Source of the DNA: an uncultured Caulobacterales bacterium
GTDB lineage: Bacteria; Pseudomonadota; Alphaproteobacteria; Caulobacterales; Caulobacteraceae
Direction of reading: 5' to 3'
Length of the DNA stretch: 64,000 nt
Assembly (NCBI GenBank): GCA_903900155.1
Contig: CAIUMD010000076.1
Span: 62,001 to 126,000, forward strand
The notes below the pieces were generated by a model. It was not told the origin of the DNA. It saw only the letters and a list, made by a program, of their open reading frames with translations, and did not search any database. A program made the translations under genes and the position numbers. This document shows positions 37,847-47,507 of the stretch, piece after piece. The first letter of the stretch is position 1, and the number at the start of each line of letters is the position of its first letter.

Positions 37847-40800
37847 ATGCGGTATGCTGAGCTGCAAGCAACCTCGCACTTCTCCTTCCTGCGCGGGGCC
37901 TCCTCCTGTGAGGAGCTGTTCAGCCAGGCCAACCTCTGCGGCATTGAGGCCGTGGCCATCGTCGACCGCAACTCCTTGGCCGGGATCGTGCGTGCCCACG
38001 AGGCGGCCAAGGTCACGAATGTCCGGCTGATCGTCGGCTGCCGTCTCGACCTCGCCGACGGCGCCAGCATCCTCGTCTACCCGACTGATCGGTCTGCCTA
38101 TGCGCGGCTGTGCCGTCTGCTCAGTCTGGGCAAACGCAGGGCCGGCAAGGCGAAATGCCATCTCGAATGGGCCGATCTCCCGGACTATGCCGAAGGGCTG
38201 ACCGCCATTCTCGTGCCCGACGAGCCGGACGAGGTCTGCGCCCAGCGTCTGCGCAAGCTGAAGGCGACGTTTACCGTGGGCGCCTACCTGGCCTTGAGCC
38301 TGCGGCGTCGGCCCGGCGACGCGCTGCGACTGCACGATCTATCGAACCTAGCTGTCCAGGCGGGCGTGCTCACCGTCGTCACCAACGACGTCCTCTTCCA
38401 CCATCCGGACCGCCGCATCCTGCAGGACGTGGTCACCGCCGTTCGTCACGGCTGCACGATCGACGAACTGGGCTTTAGACGGGAACGTCATGCCGACCGC
38501 CACTTGAAACCGGCCGAGGAAATGCACCGGCTGTTCTCCAAATATCCCGAGGCCTTGGCGCGGACGCTTGAGATCGCCGATCGCTGCCGGTTCAGCCTGG
38601 ATGAGCTGAAGTACCAGTACCCGGACGAGGTCTCCGAACCGGGCAAGACACCTCAGGACACCCTCGCCGAACTGACCTGGGAAGGCGCAGCGAGGCGTTA
38701 CCCCGAAGGCCTGCCCGACAAGGTCGTGCGCAGCCTCAAACACGAACTGCGGCTGATCGAAACGCTGGGCTACGCGCCCTACTTCCTGACCGTGAACTCC
38801 ATCGTCGGCTTCGCCCGCAGCCGCGACATCCTCTGCCAAGGCCGCGGCTCGGCCGCCAATTCGGCCGTCTGCTACGTGCTCGGCATCACCTCCATCGACC
38901 CCGAGCGTAATGACCTGCTCTTCGAGCGCTTCGTCTCCGAGGAGCGGCGCGAGCCGCCCGACATTGACGTCGATTTCGAGCACGAGCGGCGAGAGATCGT
39001 CATGCAGTGGATCTACGACACCTACGGCCGCGATCGCTCGGCGCTCTGCTCGACGGTGATCCGCTATCGCGGCCGGGGCGCGGTCCGCGACGTCGGCAAG
39101 GCGCTCGGCCTCTCGGATGATCTGATCAAGATGTTATCGGGCCAGATCTGGTCGTGGTCGGAAGGCGGCGTTGAGGAAAAGCACGCGACCGAACTGAATC
39201 TCAACCTAGGCGACCGGCGCCTGAGTTTGGCGCTGGACCTCGCGCGCCAGCTGCACGGCACGCCGCGGCACCTGAGCCAGCACCCGGGCGGCTTCGTCCT
39301 GACTCGCGATCGGCTGGACGAGCTGGTTCCCATCGAGCCGGCGGCGATGAAGGACCGCCAGGTGATCGAATGGGACAAGGACGACATCGACGCGCTCAAA
39401 TTCATGAAGGTCGACGTCCTGGCGCTCGGGATGCTGACCTGCATGAAGCGCGGCCTCGACCTCCTGAAGAACCACAAGGGGATCGACCTCGACCTGGCCA
39501 CCATCCCGGCCGAAGATCCGCGCACCTATGCGATGATCCGCAAGGCCGACACCCTCGGCGTCTTCCAGATCGAGAGTCGGGCGCAGATGGCGATGCTGCC
39601 CCGCATCAAACCCAGAACCTTCTACGACCTGGTGATTGAGGTGGCGATCGTCCGCCCCGGACCGATCCAGGGGGACATGGTTCACCCCTACTTGCGCCGG
39701 CGGGAGGGCAAGGAGCCGGTGGAGTATCCCAAACCCGAGCTCGAGGCGGTGCTCGGCAAGACGCTTGGCGTGCCCTTGTTCCAGGAACAGGCCATGCGGG
39801 TCGCCATCGAGTGCGCCGGCTTCACCGCCGGCGAGGCCGACCAGCTGCGCAAGTCGATGGCGACCTTCAAGTTCACCGGCGGGGTCAGCCATTTCCGGGA
39901 CAAGCTGATCGGCGGCATGGTCGAGCGCGGCTACACTCAGGAGTTCGCCGAGCGCACCTTCAGCCAGTTGGAAGGCTTCGGCTCCTACGGTTTCCCGGAG
40001 AGCCATGCTGCCTCCTTCGCGTTGATCGCCTACGCCTCCTCGTGGCTCAAGTGCTGGCACCCCGACGTCTTCTGCGCCGCGCTGCTTAACGCCCAGCCGA
40101 CGGGCTTCTACGCCCCGGCGCAGATCGTCCGCGACGCCCGAGAACACGGCGTCGAGGTGCGGCCAGTCTGCGCCAACGCCAGCCGCTGGGACTGCACCCT
40201 CGAGCCCCTCGCGAACAGCGACCGCCATGCGGTGCGCCTCGGCCTCAGGATGGTGCGCGGCCTTTCCAACGCGGACGCCGCGGCCGTCGTCGCGGCACGC
40301 GGCGAGCAGCCATTCGCCTCGATCGACGATGTCTGGCGCCGAGCCGGCGTGCCAGCGGCCAGCCTGGTCAAGATCGCCGAGGCCGACGGCTTCCGCGAGA
40401 GCCTCGGCCACGCACGGCGCGAGGCGCTGTGGGCGATCAAGGCGCTTCGGGATGAACCCCTGCCGCTGTTCGCGGCGGCCGCGGCGCGCGAACAGCAGCT
40501 CGTCCCGGAGGTTGCCGAACCCGACGTCGTCCTGAAGGCGATGACCGGCGGCCGGGAGGTGGTGGAGGACTACGGTCATGTCGGCCTGAGCCTGCGCGAC
40601 CACCCCCTAGCCTTTGTCCGCAAGGACCTCACCAAGGAGCGTTACGTGACCTGCGCGGAAGCCATGGCGGCAAAGGACGGCCGCTTCCTGAAGGCCGCCG
40701 GCCTGGTGCTCGTCCGGCAGATGCCCGGGTCAGCCAAGGGCGTGATGTTCATCACCGTCGAGGACGAGACCGGCACAGCCAACCTCGTGGTCTGGCCCAA

Positions 40801-41110
40801 GATGTACGAGAAGTACCGACGAGTGATCCTGACCGCTTCCATGCTCGGGATCGACGGCCGCATCCAGCGAGAGGGCGACGTCGTCCACATGGTCGCCTGG
40901 AAGGTGATTGACCTCTCCGAGCTGCTCGCCAGCGTCGGCGGACGGGAGGCGCCCTTCCCCCTGCCCCACGGCCGGGGGGACGAATTCGCCCGCGGGCCCA
41001 GCGCGCCCGACACGCGCGAGGCCGCGCCGAAAGGCATGGCGGCGCGGGACATCTTCGTCCCCGACCTGCACATCGACACGCTCAAGCAGAAGACGCGGGA
41101 CTTCCGGTGA
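37847..41110 (+). CDS. dnaE2: DnaE2/ImuC, error-prone DNA polymerase III alpha-type
   Basis: 1087 residues from ATG 37847 ([28 protein letters not shown]). It has the N-terminal PHP domain, then the C-family polymerase core ([33 protein letters not shown] with the catalytic acidic pair, [27 protein letters not shown]), a helix-hairpin-helix region and a C-terminal OB-fold ([18 protein letters not shown]). With ImuA/ImuB it performs mutagenic lesion bypass. Length is normal for the family. Confidence 0.97.
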   Translation: MRYAELQATSHFSFLRGASSCEELFSQANLCGIEAVAIVDRNSLAGIVRAHEAAKVTNVRLIVGCRLDLADGASILVYPTDRSAYARLCRLLSLGKRRAGKAKCHLEWADLPDYAEGLTAILVPDEPDEVCAQRLRKLKATFTVGAYLALSLRRRPGDALRLHDLSNLAVQAGVLTVVTNDVLFHHPDRRILQDVVTAVRHGCTIDELGFRRERHADRHLKPAEEMHRLFSKYPEALARTLEIADRCRFSLDELKYQYPDEVSEPGKTPQDTLAELTWEGAARRYPEGLPDKVVRSLKHELRLIETLGYAPYFLTVNSIVGFARSRDILCQGRGSAANSAVCYVLGITSIDPERNDLLFERFVSEERREPPDIDVDFEHERREIVMQWIYDTYGRDRSALCSTVIRYRGRGAVRDVGKALGLSDDLIKMLSGQIWSWSEGGVEEKHATELNLNLGDRRLSLALDLARQLHGTPRHLSQHPGGFVLTRDRLDELVPIEPAAMKDRQVIEWDKDDIDALKFMKVDVLALGMLTCMKRGLDLLKNHKGIDLDLATIPAEDPRTYAMIRKADTLGVFQIESRAQMAMLPRIKPRTFYDLVIEVAIVRPGPIQGDMVHPYLRRREGKEPVEYPKPELEAVLGKTLGVPLFQEQAMRVAIECAGFTAGEADQLRKSMATFKFTGGVSHFRDKLIGGMVERGYTQEFAERTFSQLEGFGSYGFPESHAASFALIAYASSWLKCWHPDVFCAALLNAQPTGFYAPAQIVRDAREHGVEVRPVCANASRWDCTLEPLANSDRHAVRLGLRMVRGLSNADAAAVVAARGEQPFASIDDVWRRAGVPAASLVKIAEADGFRESLGHARREALWAIKALRDEPLPLFAAAAAREQQLVPEVAEPDVVLKAMTGGREVVEDYGHVGLSLRDHPLAFVRKDLTKERYVTCAEAMAAKDGRFLKAAGLVLVRQMPGSAKGVMFITVEDETGTANLVVWPKMYEKYRRVILTASMLGIDGRIQREGDVVHMVAWKVIDLSELLASVGGREAPFPLPHGRGDEFARGPSAPDTREAAPKGMAARDIFVPDLHIDTLKQKTRDFR

Positions 41111-41111
41111 C

Positions 41112-41780
41112 CTAGCGGCTGCGCTGCCGTTCCCGCGAACGCTGGGAATCCGGCTGGGCCTGAGACCGACCGAGGTCGACGGGCCGAACATGCGCTCCTT
41201 GCTCGAGCCAGGACGCCAGCCGCTGGCGCGCAGCGGTGAGTATGCGCTCCTGCGCGGGACGATCGCCGACCCGGGCGCGCACGACCGCCTCGACCACCCG
41301 CAGGTTGTTCCGGGCGGACGCTGCGTTTTCGCGCGCCTCGCGGTCCGTCTGTTCCGGCCGCTCCTCGGCGGAGCGGTTGTTCTTGCGGGCCAGCGCCGCC
41401 TGCCGCTTTTCGAGCTCCTGTCGGTCCCGCTCGCTGGCTTGGTAGCCTCGCACCTCCATGCCCAGAGCTGACGCGGTCAGCCACGCTTCGCGCCGGAAAT
41501 CCGTGCCGCCATGCACGACGACGACGGTCCAGCCGCGGTGCTGCGCCACCGCCGCCATGTCGCGGATTGCGTTCGGGTCAGACCGGGGCGTCACCAGCCG
41601 AGCGCCGAGATCCCGGAAGGCGGCGGTCTGGATGCGGGCGTCGGCGTAGAAGCCGAGGCCTGGGCCGCCGCGCTCGTCCAGAAAATAACGGCGGCGAAGC
41701 GGCTCGGGCACATCGCCCTTATTCATCGAGCGCCCACGGCCCTCGCTGTCGATCTGATTGCGGTCGATCTCATCGGGCAT
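41112..41780 (-). CDS. LPD7-domain conjugation-associated protein
   Basis: 222 residues. The N-terminal half (RRRYFLDERGGPGLGFYADARIQTAAFRDLGARLVTPRSDPNAIRDMAAVAQHRGWTVVVVHGG and WLTASALGMEVRGYQASERD) is the large-polyvalent-protein-associated LPD7 domain, normally part of relaxases such as TraI/MobA proteins. Here it is free-standing with a charged helical tail. It overlaps the end of the coupling protein gene by 11 bases and is the last gene of the transfer operon; a role in DNA processing is inferred. Confidence 0.85.
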   Translation of the reverse strand: MPDEIDRNQIDSEGRGRSMNKGDVPEPLRRRYFLDERGGPGLGFYADARIQTAAFRDLGARLVTPRSDPNAIRDMAAVAQHRGWTVVVVHGGTDFRREAWLTASALGMEVRGYQASERDRQELEKRQAALARKNNRSAEERPEQTDREARENAASARNNLRVVEAVVRARVGDRPAQERILTAARQRLASWLEQGAHVRPVDLGRSQAQPDSQRSRERQRSR

Positions 41781-43641
41781 GATCTGCCTCCTGTCGTATT
41801 ACGGACCCGTCGATGAAGCGCTCCATCCAGCCCTCGACCTCCGCGTCGGTCGCGCCTTCCGGCGGCAAGGGCTCGAACCCCGCCGCCGCCAAGGCCGGCG
41901 CGACCAGGCTCACGTCAAGTTCGCCCTGCCGCCTCGTGGCCGCAGCCGAGCGTGGCGACGCCGAAGCTGCGGCGCTGACGCCAATGGCCGGATGAGCGCG
42001 GACGGTCGGCGGCGCGATCACCCGCGCCTTGAACGCCGTCTCGCGCCAGTATTGGATCTTGCGGCCGCGCACGGGCGGCATCCCGGCCCGGAGCAAGATG
42101 AGTTGGCCCGGGTCCATCTGGATTAGTTCCTGCGGCATCATCAGAGCGCGGCGCTGGTCGGACTCGGTGGTGCTGCGATTGCCCTTCCCCAGCAGGGTCG
42201 GCCGGCTGGTGGATCGGCCGGCGTAGGTCCAGAAGCCCAGCCGCTCCGAGAGGTCCTGGGCGACTTTCAACTCCTTGGGCGCGAAAGCGACCTCCAGGCC
42301 GCAGTTGGCCATGATTTCATCGGTGAGATCGGGGCCGTATTCGGCGCGGAGCTGAGCCGGGCTCTGAAGAACCGGCAACAACCGCAACCCATAGCCAGCG
42401 ACGTAGGAGAAGCCGTGAGCGATGACCGCCGCGTGCCCAAGCCGCGCGAATTCGTCCATGACCATGAGCACCTGCACCGCGTGCCGATCTGCGGTCGGCC
42501 GCTCACGCGTGTTAAGGTCAACCAACTGCTGCAGCAGCAGATTGTACAAGGGCGCGACCCGAGCCAGGTTGTCCGGCGAGACCCCGAGGTAGAGCGAGAT
42601 TCGCCGCTCCCGGAGGTCCCGCAGATCGAAGTCGCTGGCGTCCGTCGCCGCACAGACGCGCGGGTTTAGCCAGAGGTTCATCCTCGCGGTGATGGTCTGC
42701 TTGATCGACGCGAAGGTGTTCTCGGACGCCGAACAGAAGTCCGACAGGGCGCTGACGCACCCATAGGACAGCGGGCGCCCAGCGTCGGCCCGGGCCTTGA
42801 TGGTCTCGGGCAGACGGCTCCTGGAATCTCCGTGCGTGAGCTCGCGGTAGATGGCGCCCAGGCTGAACGGCAGCTCCGGCGTCTCGGCGACATAGGCGCC
42901 GACGCCGATCAGACCGGTCCGCGCCGCTTCCGCCCAGAACGGGTCGCCATGCTGCGGCGGTGGGAACAACATCACGGCGAGCTTCTGAAGCTCGTCGAGG
43001 ACGGCGATGGAGTCCGCCCGGTCGATATGGCCAAGCGGATTGAACCGTGCCGTTCGGCCCTCCGGATCGAGCGGATCGAACAGCACCACGTCCTGGCCAT
43101 GGGTGGCGCGAAAGCCGGCGCTCGCCTCCCAGTTCTCGCGCTTGACGTCGAGGACCACGACGGAATCCGGCCAGGTCAGAAGGTTTGGAATGACCACGCC
43201 GACGCCCTTGCCGCTGCGGGTCGGGGCGTGGAGCATGACGTGCTCGGAGCCGCCGAACACGAGCAGCCGGCCGCCCTTGCGACCAACGACGACGCCTTGT
43301 TGGGCGCGCAGGCCGGCGCTGACCAGTTCGGCCTCAGACGCCCAGCGCGCGGCGCCATGCAGCGGCGGACGTCGCCTCTTCATGATGCCGACGGTCGCGA
43401 CGCCGGCGCCGCCAAGCGCCGCCAGGGCGCCGATGCCAAGCCAGCGCTGCACCAGCGGGTCGGCGCGGAAATACCAGAACCAGGCCGGAACCTGGGCCGG
43501 GTCGATGTCGGCCGACAGGCGCTTGAGTCCGGCAAGCGCGATGACGGCCGCTAAGGTCGTCAGCCCGGCGATGACCCCGGCCGCCAGGGTTCCGACATAG
43601 GCGGCCTTAAGCGGCCAGGGCGCGCTTGCGAAGCGGCTCAT
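41770..43641 (-). CDS. virD4: Type IV coupling protein VirD4/TraG
   Basis: 623 residues. Two N-terminal membrane segments (AAYVGTLAAGVIAGLTTLAAVIALAG; WLGIGALAALGGAGVATVGIM), then the ATPase: Walker A HAPTRSGKGVGVVIPNLL, Walker B-like VLMVMDEFARLGH, and the conserved SDFCSASENTFASI. It brings the relaxosome to the T4SS and powers DNA export at the inner membrane. It overlaps virB11 by 35 bases. It is distinct from the broken TraG at 5.5-6.1 kb. Confidence 0.96.
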   Translation of the reverse strand: MSRFASAPWPLKAAYVGTLAAGVIAGLTTLAAVIALAGLKRLSADIDPAQVPAWFWYFRADPLVQRWLGIGALAALGGAGVATVGIMKRRRPPLHGAARWASEAELVSAGLRAQQGVVVGRKGGRLLVFGGSEHVMLHAPTRSGKGVGVVIPNLLTWPDSVVVLDVKRENWEASAGFRATHGQDVVLFDPLDPEGRTARFNPLGHIDRADSIAVLDELQKLAVMLFPPPQHGDPFWAEAARTGLIGVGAYVAETPELPFSLGAIYRELTHGDSRSRLPETIKARADAGRPLSYGCVSALSDFCSASENTFASIKQTITARMNLWLNPRVCAATDASDFDLRDLRERRISLYLGVSPDNLARVAPLYNLLLQQLVDLNTRERPTADRHAVQVLMVMDEFARLGHAAVIAHGFSYVAGYGLRLLPVLQSPAQLRAEYGPDLTDEIMANCGLEVAFAPKELKVAQDLSERLGFWTYAGRSTSRPTLLGKGNRSTTESDQRRALMMPQELIQMDPGQLILLRAGMPPVRGRKIQYWRETAFKARVIAPPTVRAHPAIGVSAAASASPRSAAATRRQGELDVSLVAPALAAAGFEPLPPEGATDAEVEGWMERFIDGSVIRQEADHAR

Positions 43642-44608
43642 ACCAGACCTCCGTCATGCGAAACCGGCCATCGACCCGGCGCAGCTGCACCACCACGTCG
43701 ACCAGCATCTGCAGCAGGGCGCGGATGTCGTCGCGCGCTAGGTCTCGCCCGCCGTCCGACTCCTTCACCAGCAGGGTCAACTGCTCGAAGGCCAGGGTGG
43801 CGCTATCGGCGTGGATGGTGGTGATCGAGCCTGGATGGCCGGTGTTGACGTTGCGCAGATAAAAAAAGGCGGTTCCGTCGCGAAGCTCCTGCAGCAGGAT
43901 GCGGTCGGGGCGCATGCGGAGCGCACTCTCAAGCAGCTCCTTGGCGCCGACCTTGGCGAGGCCCTGCCCGTCCTTGGCGTAGAGCAGATGGACGGCGTTG
44001 CGATGCGGCACGATGAGCTCGCGGGCGTCCTCGATGGTCAAGAGCCGCTCGCCATCGGGGATCAAACGGACCAGGCCCTTGGCGAAGGTGGTCTTGCCCG
44101 ACCCCGTCGCGCCGGAGATCAGGACGTTGCGCCGGCTTTGCACCGCCAGCCGGAAGAAGGCTGGCCAGTCGCCGGCGTCCCGCAGGGCCAAGAGCCGGTT
44201 CTCGGCTGGAGACAGGTCGTTGGTTGCAAGGGCGACATCATCGAACAACCCATTGCGGGCGAAGGCGTCGAGATCGAACGTGGCTTCTGACGGCTTGCGC
44301 AGGGTCAGCGACAGCTGCTCGGCGGCAGGCGGAATGACGATCTGGCAGCGTTCCCCGCGCGGCAGCACCGTCGAGCAGATCGGTGTATCGGGGGCGACAT
44401 CCTGGGACGTGAAGGCCGCCGCTGCCCTGGCCAGGGTGGCGAGCCAGCCCTCGGTCAACTCCGGGGCGGCGCGCCACTCCCAGCCGCCGGCCCGCTCAAT
44501 GCCCAGCTCGCCTGGTCGGTTGACCACCAGTTCGGTGACGCCCTCCGGCTCAAGCAGGGCCTGGAGCGGCGCGAGGTAATGCTCGAGGACGGCGGTGTCG
44601 TGGGCCAT
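43607..44608 (-). CDS. virB11: T4SS ATPase VirB11
   Basis: 333 residues. The N-terminal domain (LEPEGVTELVVNRPGELGIER) precedes the ATPase core with Walker A ISGATGSGKTTFAKGL, Asp box TIEDARELIVPHRNAVHL, Walker B RPDRILLQELRDG and His box GHPGSITTIHADSA. It forms a hexameric ring at the cytoplasmic face of the secretion channel. Confidence 0.97.
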   Translation of the reverse strand: MAHDTAVLEHYLAPLQALLEPEGVTELVVNRPGELGIERAGGWEWRAAPELTEGWLATLARAAAAFTSQDVAPDTPICSTVLPRGERCQIVIPPAAEQLSLTLRKPSEATFDLDAFARNGLFDDVALATNDLSPAENRLLALRDAGDWPAFFRLAVQSRRNVLISGATGSGKTTFAKGLVRLIPDGERLLTIEDARELIVPHRNAVHLLYAKDGQGLAKVGAKELLESALRMRPDRILLQELRDGTAFFYLRNVNTGHPGSITTIHADSATLAFEQLTLLVKESDGGRDLARDDIRALLQMLVDVVVQLRRVDGRFRMTEVWYEPLRKRALAA

Positions 44609-44609
44609 G

Positions 44610-45752
44610 TCACCGCGATCTCAGGCCATAGACGCCGGAGAAATCGAAGTCCTGGGCGACGAAGATCGAGACTTCCGAACCTTGAGCCTTGCGGAGCGAA
44701 GGCGGGATGCTGATTGAGTTCTGGACGGCAATGCCGGCGGCGTCGGACGGCAGCCGGGTCACATTGGACCCAGTGTTGGGCCCGGCGACCGCGTAAGCCG
44801 CGTCATCGACGATGCTGAGCAGCAGGGCGCCTCCGAACCGGTCCCAGAAGTGGGTGTCGATGTCACCGTCGAAGCCCGCGCGGCCGAGCGGGTCGGCGGC
44901 CGGCGAGGCCAACGCGATCGCGACCCCGGCCGGCGTGACGGCGCGCGTCCAGAGCACGAACAGGCGGCGCTGGCCCTGCTTCAGGGTCGAGCGGTATTCG
45001 CCAAGCACCTTGGTGCCCTTCTCCAGCAGCACCACGGCGCCATTGTCCGAGAGAACATCGCGGGGGATCAGGCAGCTGACATAGCCCGGCGTGGTGGAGT
45101 CCATCGCCGTCTGCAGAAGGCACGGGATGTTGGCGCCGGCGACGATCAGGAAGTTGCGGTCGGGCAGCCTCGCCGCCCTGGCCTGTCCGATCGCCGAAGC
45201 GCGCCGCAGCTGGTCGAGCTCGGTCCCCTCCGCGCGGCCTTGAGCTTCCGCCGCGATCAGCGTCGGCGCGACGGGCCCCGCGCCGCCGCCGGTCCGCGTG
45301 TAGGCCAGGATCGGCGCGCCGCGTATGGCGCCCAGCTCAGCCTGACGACGCGCAACCGCGTCGGCCGCCGTGCCGGCTCCGGCCGGCGTGGTCCCGGCCC
45401 CCGGACGGATCGCCGGGACCGTCTCGCCGGACCCGGCGGACGCCAGCACGGGGGCGCCGGCCCCCGGCGCCGCCAGGGTCGGGGCGGGATCCTTGGCGGC
45501 CGGCTCGAACGGCACCACCTGGCGGGCCGGCTCATCGCGTTCGGGTTCGGGCTTTGGCCGGTCGTGGCCCCAGCCGGCGGCTACAAACACGCCGCAGCCG
45601 GCGACGAGGGCGGCGAGGACGACGCCCTTGCCCGCCCAGCCGGGTCCAAGCCGGCCGGCGATCGGCGAGATCGATCGTTCGAACGCGGGCGCCGAGGGGG
45701 CGTCGCGTTCCACGCGCGGGGCGTCCGGGTTGAGGTCGGTGGCGTCGGTCAT
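44610..45752 (-). CDS. virB10: T4SS core protein VirB10
   Basis: 380 residues: cytoplasmic N-terminus, one membrane segment (GKGVVLAALVAGCGVFVAAGW, about 42-62), a proline/alanine-rich periplasmic linker, and a C-terminal beta domain (GANIPCLLQTAMDSTTPGYVSCLIPRDV, VLLEKGTKVLGEY, GVYGLR). It spans both membranes and transduces ATPase energy to the outer-membrane pore. Confidence 0.96.
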   Translation of the reverse strand: MTDATDLNPDAPRVERDAPSAPAFERSISPIAGRLGPGWAGKGVVLAALVAGCGVFVAAGWGHDRPKPEPERDEPARQVVPFEPAAKDPAPTLAAPGAGAPVLASAGSGETVPAIRPGAGTTPAGAGTAADAVARRQAELGAIRGAPILAYTRTGGGAGPVAPTLIAAEAQGRAEGTELDQLRRASAIGQARAARLPDRNFLIVAGANIPCLLQTAMDSTTPGYVSCLIPRDVLSDNGAVVLLEKGTKVLGEYRSTLKQGQRRLFVLWTRAVTPAGVAIALASPAADPLGRAGFDGDIDTHFWDRFGGALLLSIVDDAAYAVAGPNTGSNVTRLPSDAAGIAVQNSISIPPSLRKAQGSEVSIFVAQDFDFSGVYGLRSR

Positions 45753-46603
45753 GGCCGCGGGCCTCCCTGGTCGGTTCGCTGGACGTCGGGGGCGGCCGTC
45801 CCCGTGGCGGGGTTGACGCCATAGGGCTCGAACGCCTGGTTGTAGATGCAGAGCACGTCCTTGCCGCGCCGCAGGCGCAGCTGCCGGGCGACGGCGTGGA
45901 TGACGACGAATTCCCCGCGCACGTCGAAGGGGACCAGGCTCTCGGTCCCACTCGACTCCACTTGGTAGATCGTGGGGACCGGCTGATTGGCCGGGAAGCG
46001 CAGCACGGTGAAGCGACCGTTGTCGGAAACCTCCGACGGCTGCAGGGCCGTCGCGCCCTGGACGCCGTAGTTCAGGTTGCGCTTGCCCTCGACCACGGCC
46101 CGCTCGAGCTTCAGCTGCAGGATCCGCTGATCCAGCGCCGCGGCCTGGGCGCTCAGGGCGGCCGCGGCGGCGGCGCGCTCATCCTGGGGATAGCGGAAGC
46201 GCAGGCCGAACACCGTGTCCGCCGTCCCCCGCGCCGATGACCCGGCGCGTGTCGAGAGTTCGAAGGTGTAGTTGCGGGTCTCGCCGCCGGCGCGCGCGGT
46301 CGTGACGATCAGGTTGGTCGGCGCCCTGGGCGCCTTGGGCTTGACGAAGAGGATATTCTTCTCGGCCGCCACGTCCCAGCCGGTGGCGTCGCCGACGGCC
46401 ACATGCAGGATCGTCTCGTCGGGCCCGAGAAGGATTTGGGTGGCTGTGCGGAAGACGCCGGTGACGTGGACCACCGCCCATGGATCATAGTCGATGGTCT
46501 TGATCCGCGGATCGGAAGGTCCGGCCTTCGGCGTGTCGAGGGCGACGGCCGGCGACGCCGCGGCGATCGCCAAAGCCCCGAGCATGACGGCGGCGGGCCT
46601 CAT
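45749..46603 (-). CDS. virB9: T4SS outer-membrane complex protein VirB9
   Basis: 284 residues from ATG 46603 (coupled ATGA to virB8). Signal peptide (VMLGALAIAAASPAVA), then the VirB9/CagX pattern: DPRIKTIDYDPWAVVHVTG, NILFVKPKAPRAPTNLIVTT, RNYTFEL, and C-terminal LNYGVQGATALQPSEVSDNGRFTVLRFPANQPVPTIY. Forms the outer-membrane core ring with VirB7 and VirB10. Confidence 0.96.
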   Translation of the reverse strand: MRPAAVMLGALAIAAASPAVALDTPKAGPSDPRIKTIDYDPWAVVHVTGVFRTATQILLGPDETILHVAVGDATGWDVAAEKNILFVKPKAPRAPTNLIVTTARAGGETRNYTFELSTRAGSSARGTADTVFGLRFRYPQDERAAAAAALSAQAAALDQRILQLKLERAVVEGKRNLNYGVQGATALQPSEVSDNGRFTVLRFPANQPVPTIYQVESSGTESLVPFDVRGEFVVIHAVARQLRLRRGKDVLCIYNQAFEPYGVNPATGTAAPDVQRTDQGGPRP

Positions 46604-47274
46604 CGGACCACCTCCGGGTCGGCCCGGTAGCTGGTGACCTGGAAGCCGAGCGGATTGCGAAGCCGATCGGCCTCGCCCATCGGCGCCTTGGTGTAGGCGT
46701 AGGCGACGGTGGCGATCCAATCGCTCTCGGTGACCTGCGGCCCTTGGCGGACGATCCGATGGAAGCGGACGTTGGCGACGCCGTCGGAGACGAAGCTCAC
46801 CGCGCGGATGTCGATCTGCGCTTCCGCCGTTTGGCCAAACACGACCTGCGAGCTCGACGGATTGGCGGGCCGGTAGAGATCGGCCCAGCGCTGCTGTTCG
46901 GCGGGCGTCGACATGATCGAGACCTGGCGGAAGTTGGCCTCGGCGGCCGGCGCCAGCCAACCCTCGCGGGCGCGCACATACTGCGCCAGGAAGTGCTTGG
47001 TCACCGCCTCGTCATAGGTGAGCGGCTTCTCGCTCCTCAGGGCGGTCATCACGTCAACAGCGCCTGTGGCGCGATCCACCCGGACCACGAAGGGCTCGAC
47101 ACTTTTCAGCGGGGCCAGGACCGCCACGGCGCCGACGGCGACTGTCGCGAGCACGCAGGCGAAGCCGGCGACGCCCCACGCCAACCGACGTGATCGGACC
47201 TCGGCCCGCATGCGGTCCGCGTCCCAGCTCTTCGCCTCGGCGAAGTAGGTCCTGAGGTCTCGTTCGGCGTTCAT
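46600..47274 (-). CDS. virB8: T4SS assembly protein VirB8
   Basis: 224 residues: short cytoplasmic tail, one membrane segment (LAWGVAGFACVLATVAVGAVAVLAPL), and the periplasmic NTF2-like domain (VEPFVVRVDRATGAVDVMTAL, YDEAVTKHFLAQYVRAREGW, NPLGFQVTSYRADPEV). Nucleates T4SS assembly in the inner membrane. Confidence 0.96.
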   Translation of the reverse strand: MNAERDLRTYFAEAKSWDADRMRAEVRSRRLAWGVAGFACVLATVAVGAVAVLAPLKSVEPFVVRVDRATGAVDVMTALRSEKPLTYDEAVTKHFLAQYVRAREGWLAPAAEANFRQVSIMSTPAEQQRWADLYRPANPSSSQVVFGQTAEAQIDIRAVSFVSDGVANVRFHRIVRQGPQVTESDWIATVAYAYTKAPMGEADRLRNPLGFQVTSYRADPEVVR

Positions 47275-47507
47275 GCGCAGCTCCCGAAGGCGCTGGGCCG
47301 CTCGATGGCGGAAAGCGGTTTCGGCGTGGTCTCCACGGTCCCGGCCGGCGCCTTCCGGTCGCCCTCAGGCGTCGGCGCCAGGACGCTGCCGTAAGGATTG
47401 CCGGTACGGAGGTGCTTGCCATCGCACACGGGAAGCTTGCCGCCGCCGCTGCTGGCGCAGGCCGCCAAGCTGAGCAATGGCACGAGGATCAGAAGCATTG
47501 GACGCAT
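47271..47507 (-). CDS. virB7: VirB7-like T4SS lipoprotein
   Basis: 78 residues with a lipoprotein signal (MRPMLLILVPLLSLAACASSGG; lipobox LAAC). Small size, position between virB6 and virB8 and stop-start overlaps on both sides identify it as the VirB7 equivalent, which anchors VirB9 in the outer membrane. The C-terminal part has two further cysteines (PVCDGK, GSCA) that could disulfide-link to VirB9. Confidence 0.8.
   Translation of the reverse strand: MRPMLLILVPLLSLAACASSGGGKLPVCDGKHLRTGNPYGSVLAPTPEGDRKAPAGTVETTPKPLSAIERPSAFGSCA

Noticed and set aside
39206-40603. 465-codon minus-strand frame
   Set aside because: Antisense to dnaE2.
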